Positions 50,897 to 59,308 of a DNA stretch of 64,000 bases are shown here, in pieces; the first letter of the stretch is position 1, and every line of letters begins with the position of its first letter. The DNA lies in contig DATGKF010000138.1 of NCBI GenBank assembly GCA_035294785.1, positions 6,289 through 70,288 on the forward strand. Direction: 5' to 3'. This DNA comes from Poindextera sp035294785 (GTDB lineage Bacteria > Pseudomonadota > Alphaproteobacteria > Caulobacterales > Caulobacteraceae). The position numbers were made by a program, and so were the translations under genes. The notes under the pieces were generated by a model. It was given only the letters and a program-made list of their open reading frames with translations, did no database searches and was not told the DNA's origin.

Positions 50897-51836
50897 TCCA
50901 GGCCCCGATCCAATGGACAAGGCTTACCTCGAGGCCGAAGCGGTGCTGGACGACGATGCCGCGCGCGCGGCGCGTCGCGCCCGGGTGCTGGCCGCCGTTG
51001 CGCGGGAAGCGACGCCGGCGCAGGCGACCGCCTCCGCGCGGCGGCCCGCCTGGGGACGCGCCCGCTGGCTCGCGGCGGCGGGCGTCGCGGGCCTCGGCCT
51101 TCTCGTCGTCACCCAGATCTACCGGCCGGCCCAGCATCAGCCGCCGATCGCGCCCTCCGCCGCTCCGGCGCCGGCGGCCCAGGCCGCGGCCTCGTCGGGC
51201 CCGCCGGCGCCGGCGGTCGGAACACCGGCCCCGCCCGCACCCGCCGTCAAGGCCGTCCCGCCGCCTTCCGGCGTCGCCGCGCAAGCCGCGCCGCCCGTCC
51301 TGGCGCCCACGATCGCGCCGCCAACCGAACTTGCCGCTCCGCCACCGCCCCCGCCCCCGCCGCCGGCCGCCATGGCGGCCTCGCCCCGGGCGTCGCCGGC
51401 CGACGAGGCGGCTGCGCCGCCGCCCGCGTCGTCGGATAGCGTCGTGGTGACGGCCGAGCGGCGCCAGCAGCGACTGGAAAAGGTTCCGGTCGCCGTTTCC
51501 ACGTTCTCCGGCCAGTCGCGCGACGCCGCGCCGGCCGCACCGTCCGGCGGCTTGCCGGCCGATCAGGCGGCCAGCCTGCGCGCCGCCGCCGCCGCCGGCC
51601 GGGCGGCTGACATCGAGGGCCTGCTGGCCAAGGGCGTCCCTGTCGACGCCGCCGACGCCGCTGGCGAGACCGCCCTCATGAAGAGCGTGCAGGCCGACCA
51701 CCCTGCCGCCGCCGCCGTCCTGCGCCGCCACGGCGCCAGCCTGGATCGCAGGGACAACGCCGGTGAATCCGCGCGCGACATGGCGGCGTCGAAAGACGAT
51801 TCGGCGCTCGACCGGGCACTCGGCGTTGGCCGGTAA
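50889..51836 (+). CDS. membrane ankyrin-repeat protein with TonB-receptor plug-like motif; candidate anti-sigma factor
   Basis: A 315-residue protein. Residues 1-50 are charged helices (LEAEAVLDDDAARAARRARV) likely cytosolic, a transmembrane helix lies near 59-76 (WLAAAGVAGLGLLVVTQIY), then a long Pro/Ala linker including nine prolines in a row. Residues 185-209 read VVVTAERRQQRLEKVPVAVS then TFSGQ, a pattern usual at the plug start of TonB-dependent receptors. Two ankyrin repeats follow (about 225-305). It overlaps the sigma gene by eight bases. A role as anti-sigma factor is inferred from position and topology, not from a known anti-sigma domain. Confidence 0.75.
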   Translation: MSDPGPDPMDKAYLEAEAVLDDDAARAARRARVLAAVAREATPAQATASARRPAWGRARWLAAAGVAGLGLLVVTQIYRPAQHQPPIAPSAAPAPAAQAAASSGPPAPAVGTPAPPAPAVKAVPPPSGVAAQAAPPVLAPTIAPPTELAAPPPPPPPPPAAMAASPRASPADEAAAPPPASSDSVVVTAERRQQRLEKVPVAVSTFSGQSRDAAPAAPSGGLPADQAASLRAAAAAGRAADIEGLLAKGVPVDAADAAGETALMKSVQADHPAAAAVLRRHGASLDRRDNAGESARDMAASKDDSALDRALGVGR

Positions 51837-51844
51837 AAACCGAT

Positions 51845-52765
51845 CTAGCGGCGGCCGAGGTGTTTGGTGAGGAAGGACGACATGCGGCGGAACGCATCGT
51901 CGCTCTCCGGCGCCAGCATGCTGCTCCAGAAGGCGTGCGGGAGGGCGTCGTAAACCACGAGTTCGGTCGGAACGCCGGCGTCGGTCAACGCCCGCGCGAG
52001 GTTGACGGTGCCGCTCAGCAGGACGTCGCGACCGCTCGACAGGCATAGTGTCGGCGGAAAGCCGGACAGGTCGCCCCTGATCGGCGAGAGGAGCGGATCG
52101 AGAGGATCGGCGCCGCCGACGTAGGCCCATTTGGCGTCGGTGAGGATCCTGGCCTCGGCCGCTGTAGCGAAGATGCGCAGGGAGTCGGCCGTCCCCGCCA
52201 GGTCGGGCTCGCCGGAGAAGACGCCGAGCACGCCCGGCAGCGGCATGCCTTCCGCCTTCAGCCGCATCATCAGCTGCGGCGCGATGACCGCGCCGGCCGA
52301 TGTGCCGTAAACGCCGATGTCGCGCGGGTCGTGCGCGGCGAGCAGTGTTCGGTACACCGCTAGCGCGTCGTCGACGGCGGCGGGAAAGGGATGCTCGGGG
52401 GCGAACCGGTAGAGCACGGCGATGACGTCCAGCCCGGCGAGGGCGGCGACGGGGATGTTTTCGGTCAGCGAGCCTGAATCGGTCGCAAAGCCGCCGCCGT
52501 GCAGATTGAGCAGCACGCGGCTGCGATCAGCAGAGCCCGAGGCGGGAGCGATACGCCGGACAGGGACGCCCGCGACGATGTCGTCTGCGACCGTGACCGC
52601 ATAGGCTTTGCGTTGCTCGGCGCCGACCATCGCCTGGATCTGCGCGGTGATCGGCCGCGTCTGCGCCAAGTCGATCGCGCCGGCCGCTTCCATCGGGACG
52701 ATAGCCGCGAGGTAGGCGCGCGCCTCGGCGCTCAGGGTGTCCGGCGGCGACGGCAAGGCGGACAT
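51845..52765 (-). CDS. alpha/beta hydrolase (hormone-sensitive lipase family)
   Basis: A 306-residue esterase of the HSL family. The oxyanion motif is LHGGGFATD, the nucleophile elbow is YGTSAGAVIAP, the acid is in SSGRDVLLSG and the histidine is in LPHAFWSSM. No signal peptide. ATG 52763-52765 fits the family length. The gap to the nitronate monooxygenase on the same strand is only 23 bases, suggesting co-transcription. Confidence 0.88.
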   Translation of the reverse strand: MSALPSPPDTLSAEARAYLAAIVPMEAAGAIDLAQTRPITAQIQAMVGAEQRKAYAVTVADDIVAGVPVRRIAPASGSADRSRVLLNLHGGGFATDSGSLTENIPVAALAGLDVIAVLYRFAPEHPFPAAVDDALAVYRTLLAAHDPRDIGVYGTSAGAVIAPQLMMRLKAEGMPLPGVLGVFSGEPDLAGTADSLRIFATAAEARILTDAKWAYVGGADPLDPLLSPIRGDLSGFPPTLCLSSGRDVLLSGTVNLARALTDAGVPTELVVYDALPHAFWSSMLAPESDDAFRRMSSFLTKHLGRR

Positions 52766-52788
52766 GCTCGCCCCCGGCCGGCCGCGCT

Positions 52789-53781
52789 CTAGGCCGGCAC
52801 CGCTTCTCCGGCCATGCGATCCAGGCGGCTGTGAATGATGCCTTCGGCCTGCGCCATGATCCGCTTCACAAGCTCCTCGCACGACGGGATGTCGTGGATC
52901 AGGCCCTGGCTCTGGCCGGCCGACCAGATGCCGCCGTCGATGTCGCCGCCCTGCATCACGTTGGCCCGGCCGCGCGCGCCGCTGACCAGTTCGCGCACGT
53001 CGTCGATGGTCTTGGTCGGATCCTGCTGGATGCGGACGACCTCTTCCGAGATGGCGTTCCGGGCCACGCGCGAGGTGTTGCGCAGCGTGCGGTTGGTCAG
53101 GATGGTGTCGCGCTCGGTGTTGCGGACGATGGCCTCCTTCACGTTCTGATGGATGGCCGCTTCCTTCGTGGCCATGAAGCGCGTGCCCATGTTGACGCCG
53201 TCGGCGCCCAGCGCCAGCGCGGCCACGAGCGAGCGGCCGTCGGCCATGCCGCCGGAGGCGATCACGGGGATCTTCACCTGATCCACCGTCGCCGGCAGCA
53301 ACACCATCAGGGTCACGTCGTCCTCGCCGGGGTGCCCGGCGCACTCGAACCCGTCAATCGAGATCACGTCCACGCCCAGCCGCTCGGCGGTCACGCTGTG
53401 GCGGGCGGAAGTGCATTTGTGGATCACCTTGACGCCGGCGTTCTTGAAGTCGGGCAGGTGGTCGATCGGGCTGCGGCCCGCTGTCTCGACGATCTTGATG
53501 CCGCTCTCGATGATCGCCTTGCGATAGTCGTCGTAAGGGATCGGATTCAGCGACGGCAGCAGCGTCAGGTTCACCCCAAATGGCTTCTTGGTGAGCTTGC
53601 GCGTCTTTTCGATCTCGGCATGCAGCGCCTCTGCGGTCGGGAAGAGGTGCGCGACGATGAAGCCCAGCCCGCCGGCGTTGGCCACAGCGGCCACCAGCTC
53701 GCCATAGCCGACGCCCGTCATGCCACCCATCACGACGGGGGTTTCGACGCCGAACATCTCGGTGATTTTGGTCTTGATCAC
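52789..53781 (-). CDS. nitronate monooxygenase family protein
   Basis: A 330-residue FMN TIM-barrel enzyme of the nitronate monooxygenase/2-nitropropane dioxygenase family. PVVMGGMTGVGYGELVAAV opens the barrel, FECAGHPGEDDVT holds the catalytic His region, ASGGMADGRSLVAALALGA and GVNMGTRFMATKE bind the FMN phosphate. GTG start with GGGAG eight bases upstream; an 18-codon upstream extension is unlikely. Members oxidise alkyl nitronates or act on enoyl substrates. Confidence 0.88.
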   Translation of the reverse strand: MIKTKITEMFGVETPVVMGGMTGVGYGELVAAVANAGGLGFIVAHLFPTAEALHAEIEKTRKLTKKPFGVNLTLLPSLNPIPYDDYRKAIIESGIKIVETAGRSPIDHLPDFKNAGVKVIHKCTSARHSVTAERLGVDVISIDGFECAGHPGEDDVTLMVLLPATVDQVKIPVIASGGMADGRSLVAALALGADGVNMGTRFMATKEAAIHQNVKEAIVRNTERDTILTNRTLRNTSRVARNAISEEVVRIQQDPTKTIDDVRELVSGARGRANVMQGGDIDGGIWSAGQSQGLIHDIPSCEELVKRIMAQAEGIIHSRLDRMAGEAVPA

Positions 53782-53971
53782 GGGCTCGTCTCCCTTTGTC
53801 TCCAGCGCACCATGCGCCCCTTGACCCACCGTCATGGCAAGAGGCGGGCAGACTCTCGAATTTCACCGTATCCAATCGGCGACGCTTGTCGAATCCGGGC
53901 CGCGCCTTGTGGCTCGCCATGATCGCGCCTAATTTCGCGGCCCTTCGCCAACGGCGACGCCAAGGGAGCTC

Positions 53972-54934
53972 ATGGCCGCGCATTATCTGGAGTTCGAGCG
54001 GCCGATCGCCGAGCTCGAGGCGAAGATCGAAGAGCTGTCCAGGCTTTCAGGCGAGGCGGGCGCCGGGTCGTTCGAGACCGAGATCGGCGCCTTGCGCGAA
54101 CGCGCGGCCCGCATGCGAGAGGAGGCCTATTCCCACCTCGACACCTGGCAGAAGACCCAGGTCGCCCGCCATCCCGAGCGGCCGCACTGCGTCGACTATA
54201 TCGACAGTCTGATCGAGGAGTTCGTCGAGCTGCACGGCGACCGCAAGTTCGGCGACGACCAGGCGATCGTCGGCGGCCTGGGGCGCTTCCGCGGGACGCC
54301 GGTCGTGGTGCTCGGCAACGAAAAGGGCCACGACACCACCACGCGCATCAAGCACAACTTCGGCTCCGCCCGGCCGGAGGCCTACCGCAAAGCGGTGCGC
54401 CTGATGGACCTGGCCGACCGTTTCAGCCTGCCGGTGATCAGCTTCGTCGACACCGCCGGCGCCTATCCGGGCGTTGGCGCCGAGGAGCGCGGGCAGGGCG
54501 AGGCGATGGCGCGCTCGCTCGAACGCTGCCTGACGCTCGGCCAGCCGATGATCGCCACCGTCACCGGCGAAGGCGGCTCCGGCGGGGCGCTGGCTATCGC
54601 GGCGGCCAACAAGGTGATGATGCTGGAACACTCGGTCTATTCGGTCGCCTCGCCCGAGGCGTCGGCGTCGATCATCTTCCGCGACCGCGACGCGGCGCCC
54701 AAGACCGCGGCGGCGATGAAAATCACGGCGCAGGACCTGATCGGCTACGCCATCATCGACCGGATCATTCCCGAGCCGCCGGGCGGCGCGCACGCCGATC
54801 CGCACGCGGCGATCGCCTCCGTCGGCGACGCCATCGAGGACGAACTCTCCGCCCTCGCGGACCTCTCGCCCGACGAACTCAGGAAACAGCGCGCCGACCG
54901 CTTCTACGCGATCGGCCGCACCGGCATGGGCTGA
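53972..54934 (+). CDS. accA: acetyl-CoA carboxylase carboxyltransferase subunit alpha
   Basis: A 320-residue AccA subunit which, with AccD, transfers CO2 from carboxybiotin to acetyl-CoA to make malonyl-CoA. Typical blocks are YLEFERPIAELEAKIEEL at the start, IEEFVELHGDRKFGDDQAI, VISFVDTAGAYPGVGAEERG and TGEGGSGGALAIAAANKV. Length matches bacterial AccA. GGGAG precedes the ATG. It stands alone here, with convergent Sel1-protein gene nine bases away. Confidence 0.96.
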   Translation: MAAHYLEFERPIAELEAKIEELSRLSGEAGAGSFETEIGALRERAARMREEAYSHLDTWQKTQVARHPERPHCVDYIDSLIEEFVELHGDRKFGDDQAIVGGLGRFRGTPVVVLGNEKGHDTTTRIKHNFGSARPEAYRKAVRLMDLADRFSLPVISFVDTAGAYPGVGAEERGQGEAMARSLERCLTLGQPMIATVTGEGGSGGALAIAAANKVMMLEHSVYSVASPEASASIIFRDRDAAPKTAAAMKITAQDLIGYAIIDRIIPEPPGGAHADPHAAIASVGDAIEDELSALADLSPDELRKQRADRFYAIGRTGMG

Positions 54935-54943
54935 GGCGGCCGG

Positions 54944-55519
54944 CTATCCGGGGTTCTTGGCCAGCCAGTCGATGGCGTCCTGCTTGCCTTGCGCCGCCGA
55001 CTTCTGCATCCAAACCCGCGCGGTGGCGTCGTCTTTCGGCACGCCCTGTCCATAGGCGTAGAGCCAGCCGAGGCTGAACTCGGCGTTCTCTTCACCCTGC
55101 GCCGCGGCCTGGCGGTACCAGCCGGCGGCGACGGCGAAATCGACCGGCACGCCGTGGCCGTAATAATAGAGTTCGCCGATGTTGTTTTCGGCCGACTTGT
55201 CGCCCTGGGCGGCGGCCAGCATGTACCAGTGCATCGCCTGGCCGTAGTCTTGCTGCACGCCGTCGCCGTTGTCGTAGAGCCAGCCGACGTTGTACTCGGC
55301 GCTGGCGTCGCCCTGGGCGGCCGCCAGCATGTACCAGTGCATCGCGCTGGCGTAGTCCTTGGACGCGAACGCCGCGTCGCCGCGGTTGTTGGCGACCTGG
55401 ACGCTGATGCCCTGCGCCGCCGCGGGCGTGGCGACCAGGGCCGGCGCGGCCGCGCCGGCGAGCGCCAGCGCGGCAGCCATCGCCGGCGCGCCCAGGAGTT
55501 GTCGAAGTTGGTAGCTCAT
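54944..55519 (-). CDS. exported Sel1-repeat protein
   Basis: A 191-residue protein with a signal peptide (cleavage expected after ATPAAA, near residue 36) and four Sel1-like repeats of 36 residues (AMHWYMLAAAQGD, GWYRQAAAQGEENAEFSLGW and similar). Sel1 arrays fold as helical solenoids for protein binding. Two repeats keep a 21-base identical stretch at 55217-55237 and 55325-55345, 108 bases apart, showing recent internal duplication. Partner unknown; probably periplasmic. Confidence 0.85.
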   Translation of the reverse strand: MSYQLRQLLGAPAMAAALALAGAAAPALVATPAAAQGISVQVANNRGDAAFASKDYASAMHWYMLAAAQGDASAEYNVGWLYDNGDGVQQDYGQAMHWYMLAAAQGDKSAENNIGELYYYGHGVPVDFAVAAGWYRQAAAQGEENAEFSLGWLYAYGQGVPKDDATARVWMQKSAAQGKQDAIDWLAKNPG

Positions 55520-55608
55520 CGTCGTCGCCCCCTTGAAGCGGCGCGGTCGAACCGTCGACGGCGCGGCCGATAGAACGCGGCTATTTGGCGCGAAGATCAA
55601 GAGGCGAG

Positions 55609-56616
55609 TCAGGCGATCGCCTTCAGGGCGGCGCCGAGTTCGTCGACCTGCTCGGCCGTCGTCGCCCACGAGCACATGAAGCGGGCGCTGCCGTCGAGGA
55701 ACCGGTAGACGAACCAGCCTGCGACACGCAGCCGCTCCAGCGCGGCGTCGTCCATGGTGACGAAGACTCCATTCGCTTCCACCGGATGGGCGAGCGGAAA
55801 GGGCATCAGCCCCGCCAGCCGCCTCGCCATGGCGTTCGCGTGCGCGGCGCGCGCCGTCCAGGCGCCGGTCTCCAGCATGCCGATCCAGGGCGCGGCGAGG
55901 AAGCGGGCCTTGGAGACGAGCTGGCCGGCGTGCTTCAGCCGCGCGTCCAGCCGCCGGGCCAGGCCCTTGTCGAAAAAGGCGACGGCCTCGCTTGGCGTCG
56001 AACCCGCCTTGGTGCCGCCCAGCACCGCGACGTCGATCCCGAGCCGTTTGACCGCGGCGAGCGGAAAGCCGGCGGCGACGGCGTTCGACAGCCGCGCGCC
56101 GTCCAGGTGCAGCCCGAGCCCCGCAGCCGTTGCCGGTCCCGCCAACGACGCCAGCTCGGCCTCTGTGTAGACCGCCCCGAACTCGGTCGCGTTGGTCAGC
56201 GACAGCACCGCCGGCGCCTGCCGATAGGAGACGTCCGGCTGCGCCAGCACCGCCGCCAGCGCCCGCGGGTCGATGCGTCCCGCCGCCCCGGCCAACGGGA
56301 TCAGTCCGACGCCGGCGGAAAAGAACCCCGGCGCGCCGGCCTCGTCGGTGGCGATGTGGCTGTGCTCGTGGCAGATCACCGCCTCGTGCGGATGCGCCAG
56401 CGTGGCGAGCGCGAACGCGTTGGCCGCGGTGCCGGAGGCGGTGAACCGCACCTCGCAATCGGCGTCGAGCGCCTGGCGCACCAGGTCGGCCGCCCGCGCG
56501 GTGACCGGGTCGCCGCCGTAGCCGGTGACGGCGCCGGCGTTGGCGTCGGCCAGCGCCGCCATCACCTCGGGCATGGCCCCGACGACGTTGTCCGAAGCGA
56601 AATCGTAGCGCGCCAT
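55609..56616 (-). CDS. ltaE: low-specificity threonine aldolase / beta-eliminating lyase
   Basis: A 335-residue fold-type I PLP enzyme. The Schiff-base lysine is K203 in LGGTKAGS, SGTAANAFAL binds PLP phosphate, HEHSHI stacks on the ring and LHLDGARLSNA holds the Asp that pairs with the pyridine nitrogen. It would split threonine or allo-threonine to glycine and acetaldehyde. Two bases separate it from the upstream epoxide hydrolase gene, so they share a transcript. The symbol is by family resemblance. Confidence 0.85.
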   Translation of the reverse strand: MARYDFASDNVVGAMPEVMAALADANAGAVTGYGGDPVTARAADLVRQALDADCEVRFTASGTAANAFALATLAHPHEAVICHEHSHIATDEAGAPGFFSAGVGLIPLAGAAGRIDPRALAAVLAQPDVSYRQAPAVLSLTNATEFGAVYTEAELASLAGPATAAGLGLHLDGARLSNAVAAGFPLAAVKRLGIDVAVLGGTKAGSTPSEAVAFFDKGLARRLDARLKHAGQLVSKARFLAAPWIGMLETGAWTARAAHANAMARRLAGLMPFPLAHPVEANGVFVTMDDAALERLRVAGWFVYRFLDGSARFMCSWATTAEQVDELGAALKAIA

Positions 56617-56618
56617 GG

Positions 56619-57773
56619 TCAGCCGGCCACGCGGCCCCAGGCGCGCAGATCGTCGACGAACAGGTCCGGCTGTTCCATCGCGGCGAAGTGGCCGCCGCGC
56701 TCGGGCTCGCTCCAGTAGGCGATGTTGTAGGCCCTTTCGATGAAGCTGCGCGGCGGCGCGCCCGTGTAGTCGGTGTCGCCGAGATAGCGGGCGAAGCCGG
56801 TTGGCGTCTCGCAGCGCTTGCCTTGCACCGCGGCGAAGGCGCCTTCTTCAAGAAGCCCGCGATAGTACCAGGCGCCGGTCGTGAACGAGCCGGTCATCAC
56901 ATAGAGCATCACGTTCGTCAGCAGTTGGTCCCTGGTATAGACGCCCTCGAGCGGCTTTTCGCGCAGGTCGGACCAGTCGTGGAAACGCTCGACGATCCAG
57001 GCGGCCTGTCCCACCGGGTTGCCGGCGCCGAGCCAGGCGACCGACTGCGGCTTCGACATCTGCAGCTGCAGATACGCCCCGAACATTTGCCCGGCTGCGG
57101 CGGCGCGGGCGGCCCAGGCCTGCTCGGCTTCGCCCTGCGGTCCACCCGGCGGGCGGAAGGCCATCATGTTCAGGTGGATGGCGCGGGCGTGCGGCGCGTG
57201 GTCGAAGCCGAGCCACGAGGTGATCACCGCGCCCCAGTCGCCACCCTGCGCCAGGTAGCGGTCGTAGCCGAGCACCTCGGTCATCAGCGCGTTGAACAGG
57301 CGCGCGGTGCTGCGCTGGCCGATCGGCCGCTTCGGCTTCGACGAGAATCCGAACCCGGGCAACGACGGGATCACCAGGTCGAAGGCGTCGCTCTTCGCCC
57401 CGCCGAAGCGCGTGGGGTAGGCGAGTTTTTCGATCGCGTCCCAGAACTCGTAGTGGCTGCCCGGCCAGCCGTGGCTGAGCAGCAACGGCCGCGCGCCCTC
57501 CGCCTCGCCGACAACGTGGACGAAGTGGAGGTCGAAGTCTTCCACCCGCGCCGTGAACTGCGGGAAGCGATTCAGCAGCTCGGCGGCGCCGCGCCAATCG
57601 TAGCTGTCGACCCAGTGCGCACAGAGCGACTTCAGGAATGCGCCATCGCAGCCGTACGGCCACCCGTCCTCGACCTCCGGCTGGGGCGGCCATGGATAGG
57701 CGCGAACGCGGTCGAACACCGCGCCCACGGCGTCCTTGGACCAACTCACGCTGAAGGGCTTGATCTCGGCCAT
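56619..57773 (-). CDS. epoxide hydrolase (alpha/beta-hydrolase, EHN domain)
   Basis: A 384-residue protein. The N-terminal EHN region (about 1-85) wraps the fold as in microsomal and juvenile-hormone epoxide hydrolases. HGWPGS at 101-106 is the oxyanion motif, D179 in GGDWGAVIT is the nucleophile, and the catalytic His is in ERGGHFAAMEQPD. It would open epoxides to diols. Located downstream of two tandem TetR genes and upstream of the aldolase gene, so likely under TetR control. Confidence 0.9.
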   Translation of the reverse strand: MAEIKPFSVSWSKDAVGAVFDRVRAYPWPPQPEVEDGWPYGCDGAFLKSLCAHWVDSYDWRGAAELLNRFPQFTARVEDFDLHFVHVVGEAEGARPLLLSHGWPGSHYEFWDAIEKLAYPTRFGGAKSDAFDLVIPSLPGFGFSSKPKRPIGQRSTARLFNALMTEVLGYDRYLAQGGDWGAVITSWLGFDHAPHARAIHLNMMAFRPPGGPQGEAEQAWAARAAAAGQMFGAYLQLQMSKPQSVAWLGAGNPVGQAAWIVERFHDWSDLREKPLEGVYTRDQLLTNVMLYVMTGSFTTGAWYYRGLLEEGAFAAVQGKRCETPTGFARYLGDTDYTGAPPRSFIERAYNIAYWSEPERGGHFAAMEQPDLFVDDLRAWGRVAG

Positions 57774-57854
57774 GGCCGCCTCCGCGGGCTTTCAGATCGT
57801 CGTGGCAAGCCTTGCGGCGTTCACGCTGCGACGGTCAAGCGTCGTCGGGCGAAC

Positions 57855-58487
57855 TCAGGCGGCGCGGTCGTCGCGGGCGGCGGCGGCGGCCGCCGGGCTG
57901 AACCCGGCGTGCAGGGCCCGGCGAAGCTCGTTCCACAGCAGGTCCAGCGAAATGTTCGGCGAAATCTTGCCGGCCAGCTTCAGCACCACCAGCCCGTGGA
58001 TGGCCGACCAGAACACGTGCGCGATGATCTCGGGCTCGCCGACCAGATAGCCCGCGTCCAGCAGGCACTGCATGTAGGCGCTCATCTGCACGCGGGCGCG
58101 GGCGCCGGCGCGCACCAGGTCCGGGTATTCGTCCTCGGTCGGCTGATTGAGGTCGAACATCAGCCGATAGGCGGCCGGGTTTTCGAAGGCGAACTTCAGG
58201 TAGGCTTCGCCGACGGCGCGCGATCCCTCACGGCCGTCCGTGACCGAGGCGAAGGCTGTCTCCAGCGCCTCGGCGAACCGATCGAAGCCGGAGGCGCGCG
58301 CCGCGGCCAGGATGTCGTCCTTGTCCTTGAAGTACCGATAGGGCGTCATCGGGCTCACGCCGAGTTCAGCCGCCAGCTGGCGCATCGACACCGCGCTGGG
58401 GCCTTCCTCGGCGAATAGCTTTTCCGCTGCGGCGATCAGGCGGCAGCGAAAACCCTCGATCTCTTCTTCGGACAACGTGCGCGGCAA
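57855..58487 (-). CDS. TetR family regulator (paralogue 2)
   Basis: A 210-residue TetR protein whose helix-turn-helix is VSMRQLAAELGVSPMTPYRY, with FKDKDDILAAARASGFDRF following. The TTG start at 58485-58487 is chosen because it lines up exactly with the first residues of its neighbour paralogue (PRTL then E-x-I-E-x-FR) and AGGGG lies upstream; an alternative TTG at 58550 adds 21 residues. It is about half to two-thirds identical to the next TetR. The epoxide hydrolase gene follows after 81 bases. Confidence 0.85.
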   Translation of the reverse strand: MPRTLSEEEIEGFRCRLIAAAEKLFAEEGPSAVSMRQLAAELGVSPMTPYRYFKDKDDILAAARASGFDRFAEALETAFASVTDGREGSRAVGEAYLKFAFENPAAYRLMFDLNQPTEDEYPDLVRAGARARVQMSAYMQCLLDAGYLVGEPEIIAHVFWSAIHGLVVLKLAGKISPNISLDLLWNELRRALHAGFSPAAAAAARDDRAA

Positions 58488-58540
58488 AGGCCTGACCCCT
58501 GGGTGATCATTGATCCGTCTAAGCCATATGTAGGCCGGCG

Positions 58541-58557
58541 TAAATTCCAATATAAGA
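58541..58557. promoter_or_regulatory. imperfect inverted repeat upstream of TetR paralogue 2
   Basis: TAAATT, two bases, then AATATA followed by AGA. One mismatch from perfect symmetry. It resembles the stronger site upstream of the sister TetR (TACATT, three bases, AATGTA, AGA), suggesting the two paralogues bind related operators. Confidence 0.4.
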
Positions 58558-58604
58558 CGCCCTGTCTACCACGTTAGGGTGTGGCGGCCGTAGGACGCGC
58601 CGGC

Positions 58605-59216
58605 TCAGGCGTCCACGCGATTGGGGCGAAACCCGACGTTCAGAGCGCGCCGCAGTTCGCGCCATACAGCGTCGACGTCGACCTTAGGCGAGATTTTGCC
58701 GGCGAGCTGGAGCATCACCAGGCCATGGATCGCCGACCAGAACACGTACGCGACGACGAGCGGGTCGCCGGCGATGACGCCGGCGTTCATCAGCCCGCGG
58801 TTGTATGCGCTCATCGTGGCTCTCGCCCGGTTCGCCGCCTGAACCAGGCCCGGATAGTCGTCTTCGGTCGGCTGCGTGAGGTCGAACATCAGCCGATAGG
58901 CCGCCGGGTTGTCGAAGGCGAAGCGGAGATAGGCGCGGCCGACGGCCTTGCCCCGCGCCGCGGCGTCTCCCGGCCCCGCGTGGGCGGCCTCGAGCGCGTC
59001 GGCGAAGCGGTTGAAGCTCGAGGTGCGGGCGGCGGCGAGGATCTCGTCCTTGTCCTTGAAATACCGATACGGCGTCATTGGGCTGACTCCCAGCGCCGCC
59101 GCGATCTGGCGCATGGACACCGAACTCGCGCCGTTCTCCGCGAACAGGCGCTCGGCGACGGCGATCAGTCGGCCGCGGAACCGTTCGATCTCGGCTTGGG
59201 TCAAGGTTCGGGGCAT
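58605..59216 (-). CDS. TetR family regulator (paralogue 1)
   Basis: A 203-residue TetR protein. VSMRQIAAALGVSPMTPYRY is the helix-turn-helix, followed by FKDKDEILAAARTSSFNRF; the C-terminal part NPAAYRLMFDLTQPTEDDYP is nearly the same as in the next gene, showing a tandem duplication. It is divergent from the carotenoid oxygenase gene with a clear dyad in the 92-base gap. It probably controls that gene and itself. Confidence 0.92.
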   Translation of the reverse strand: MPRTLTQAEIERFRGRLIAVAERLFAENGASSVSMRQIAAALGVSPMTPYRYFKDKDEILAAARTSSFNRFADALEAAHAGPGDAAARGKAVGRAYLRFAFDNPAAYRLMFDLTQPTEDDYPGLVQAANRARATMSAYNRGLMNAGVIAGDPLVVAYVFWSAIHGLVMLQLAGKISPKVDVDAVWRELRRALNVGFRPNRVDA

Positions 59217-59266
59217 CAGCGGCGCTTCACGATATCGGGACTTGCGGGACGATATGTCTTACTACA

Positions 59267-59281
59267 TACATTTACAATGTA
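59267..59281. promoter_or_regulatory. perfect inverted repeat between TetR and carotenoid oxygenase genes
   Basis: TACATT (59267-59272), three bases, AATGTA (59276-59281) are perfect reverse complements. The surrounding 30 bases are the most A/T-rich of the region. Location between divergent tetR and its likely target, and size, fit a TetR dimer operator. Confidence 0.65.
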
Positions 59282-59308
59282 AGAAATAGACGGTGGAAGG
59301 TCGTGGCG

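Noticed and set aside
55217..55345. Repeated 21-base unit considered as a CRISPR or mobile repeat
   Set aside because: Only two copies, both inside coding Sel1 units at exact 36-codon spacing.
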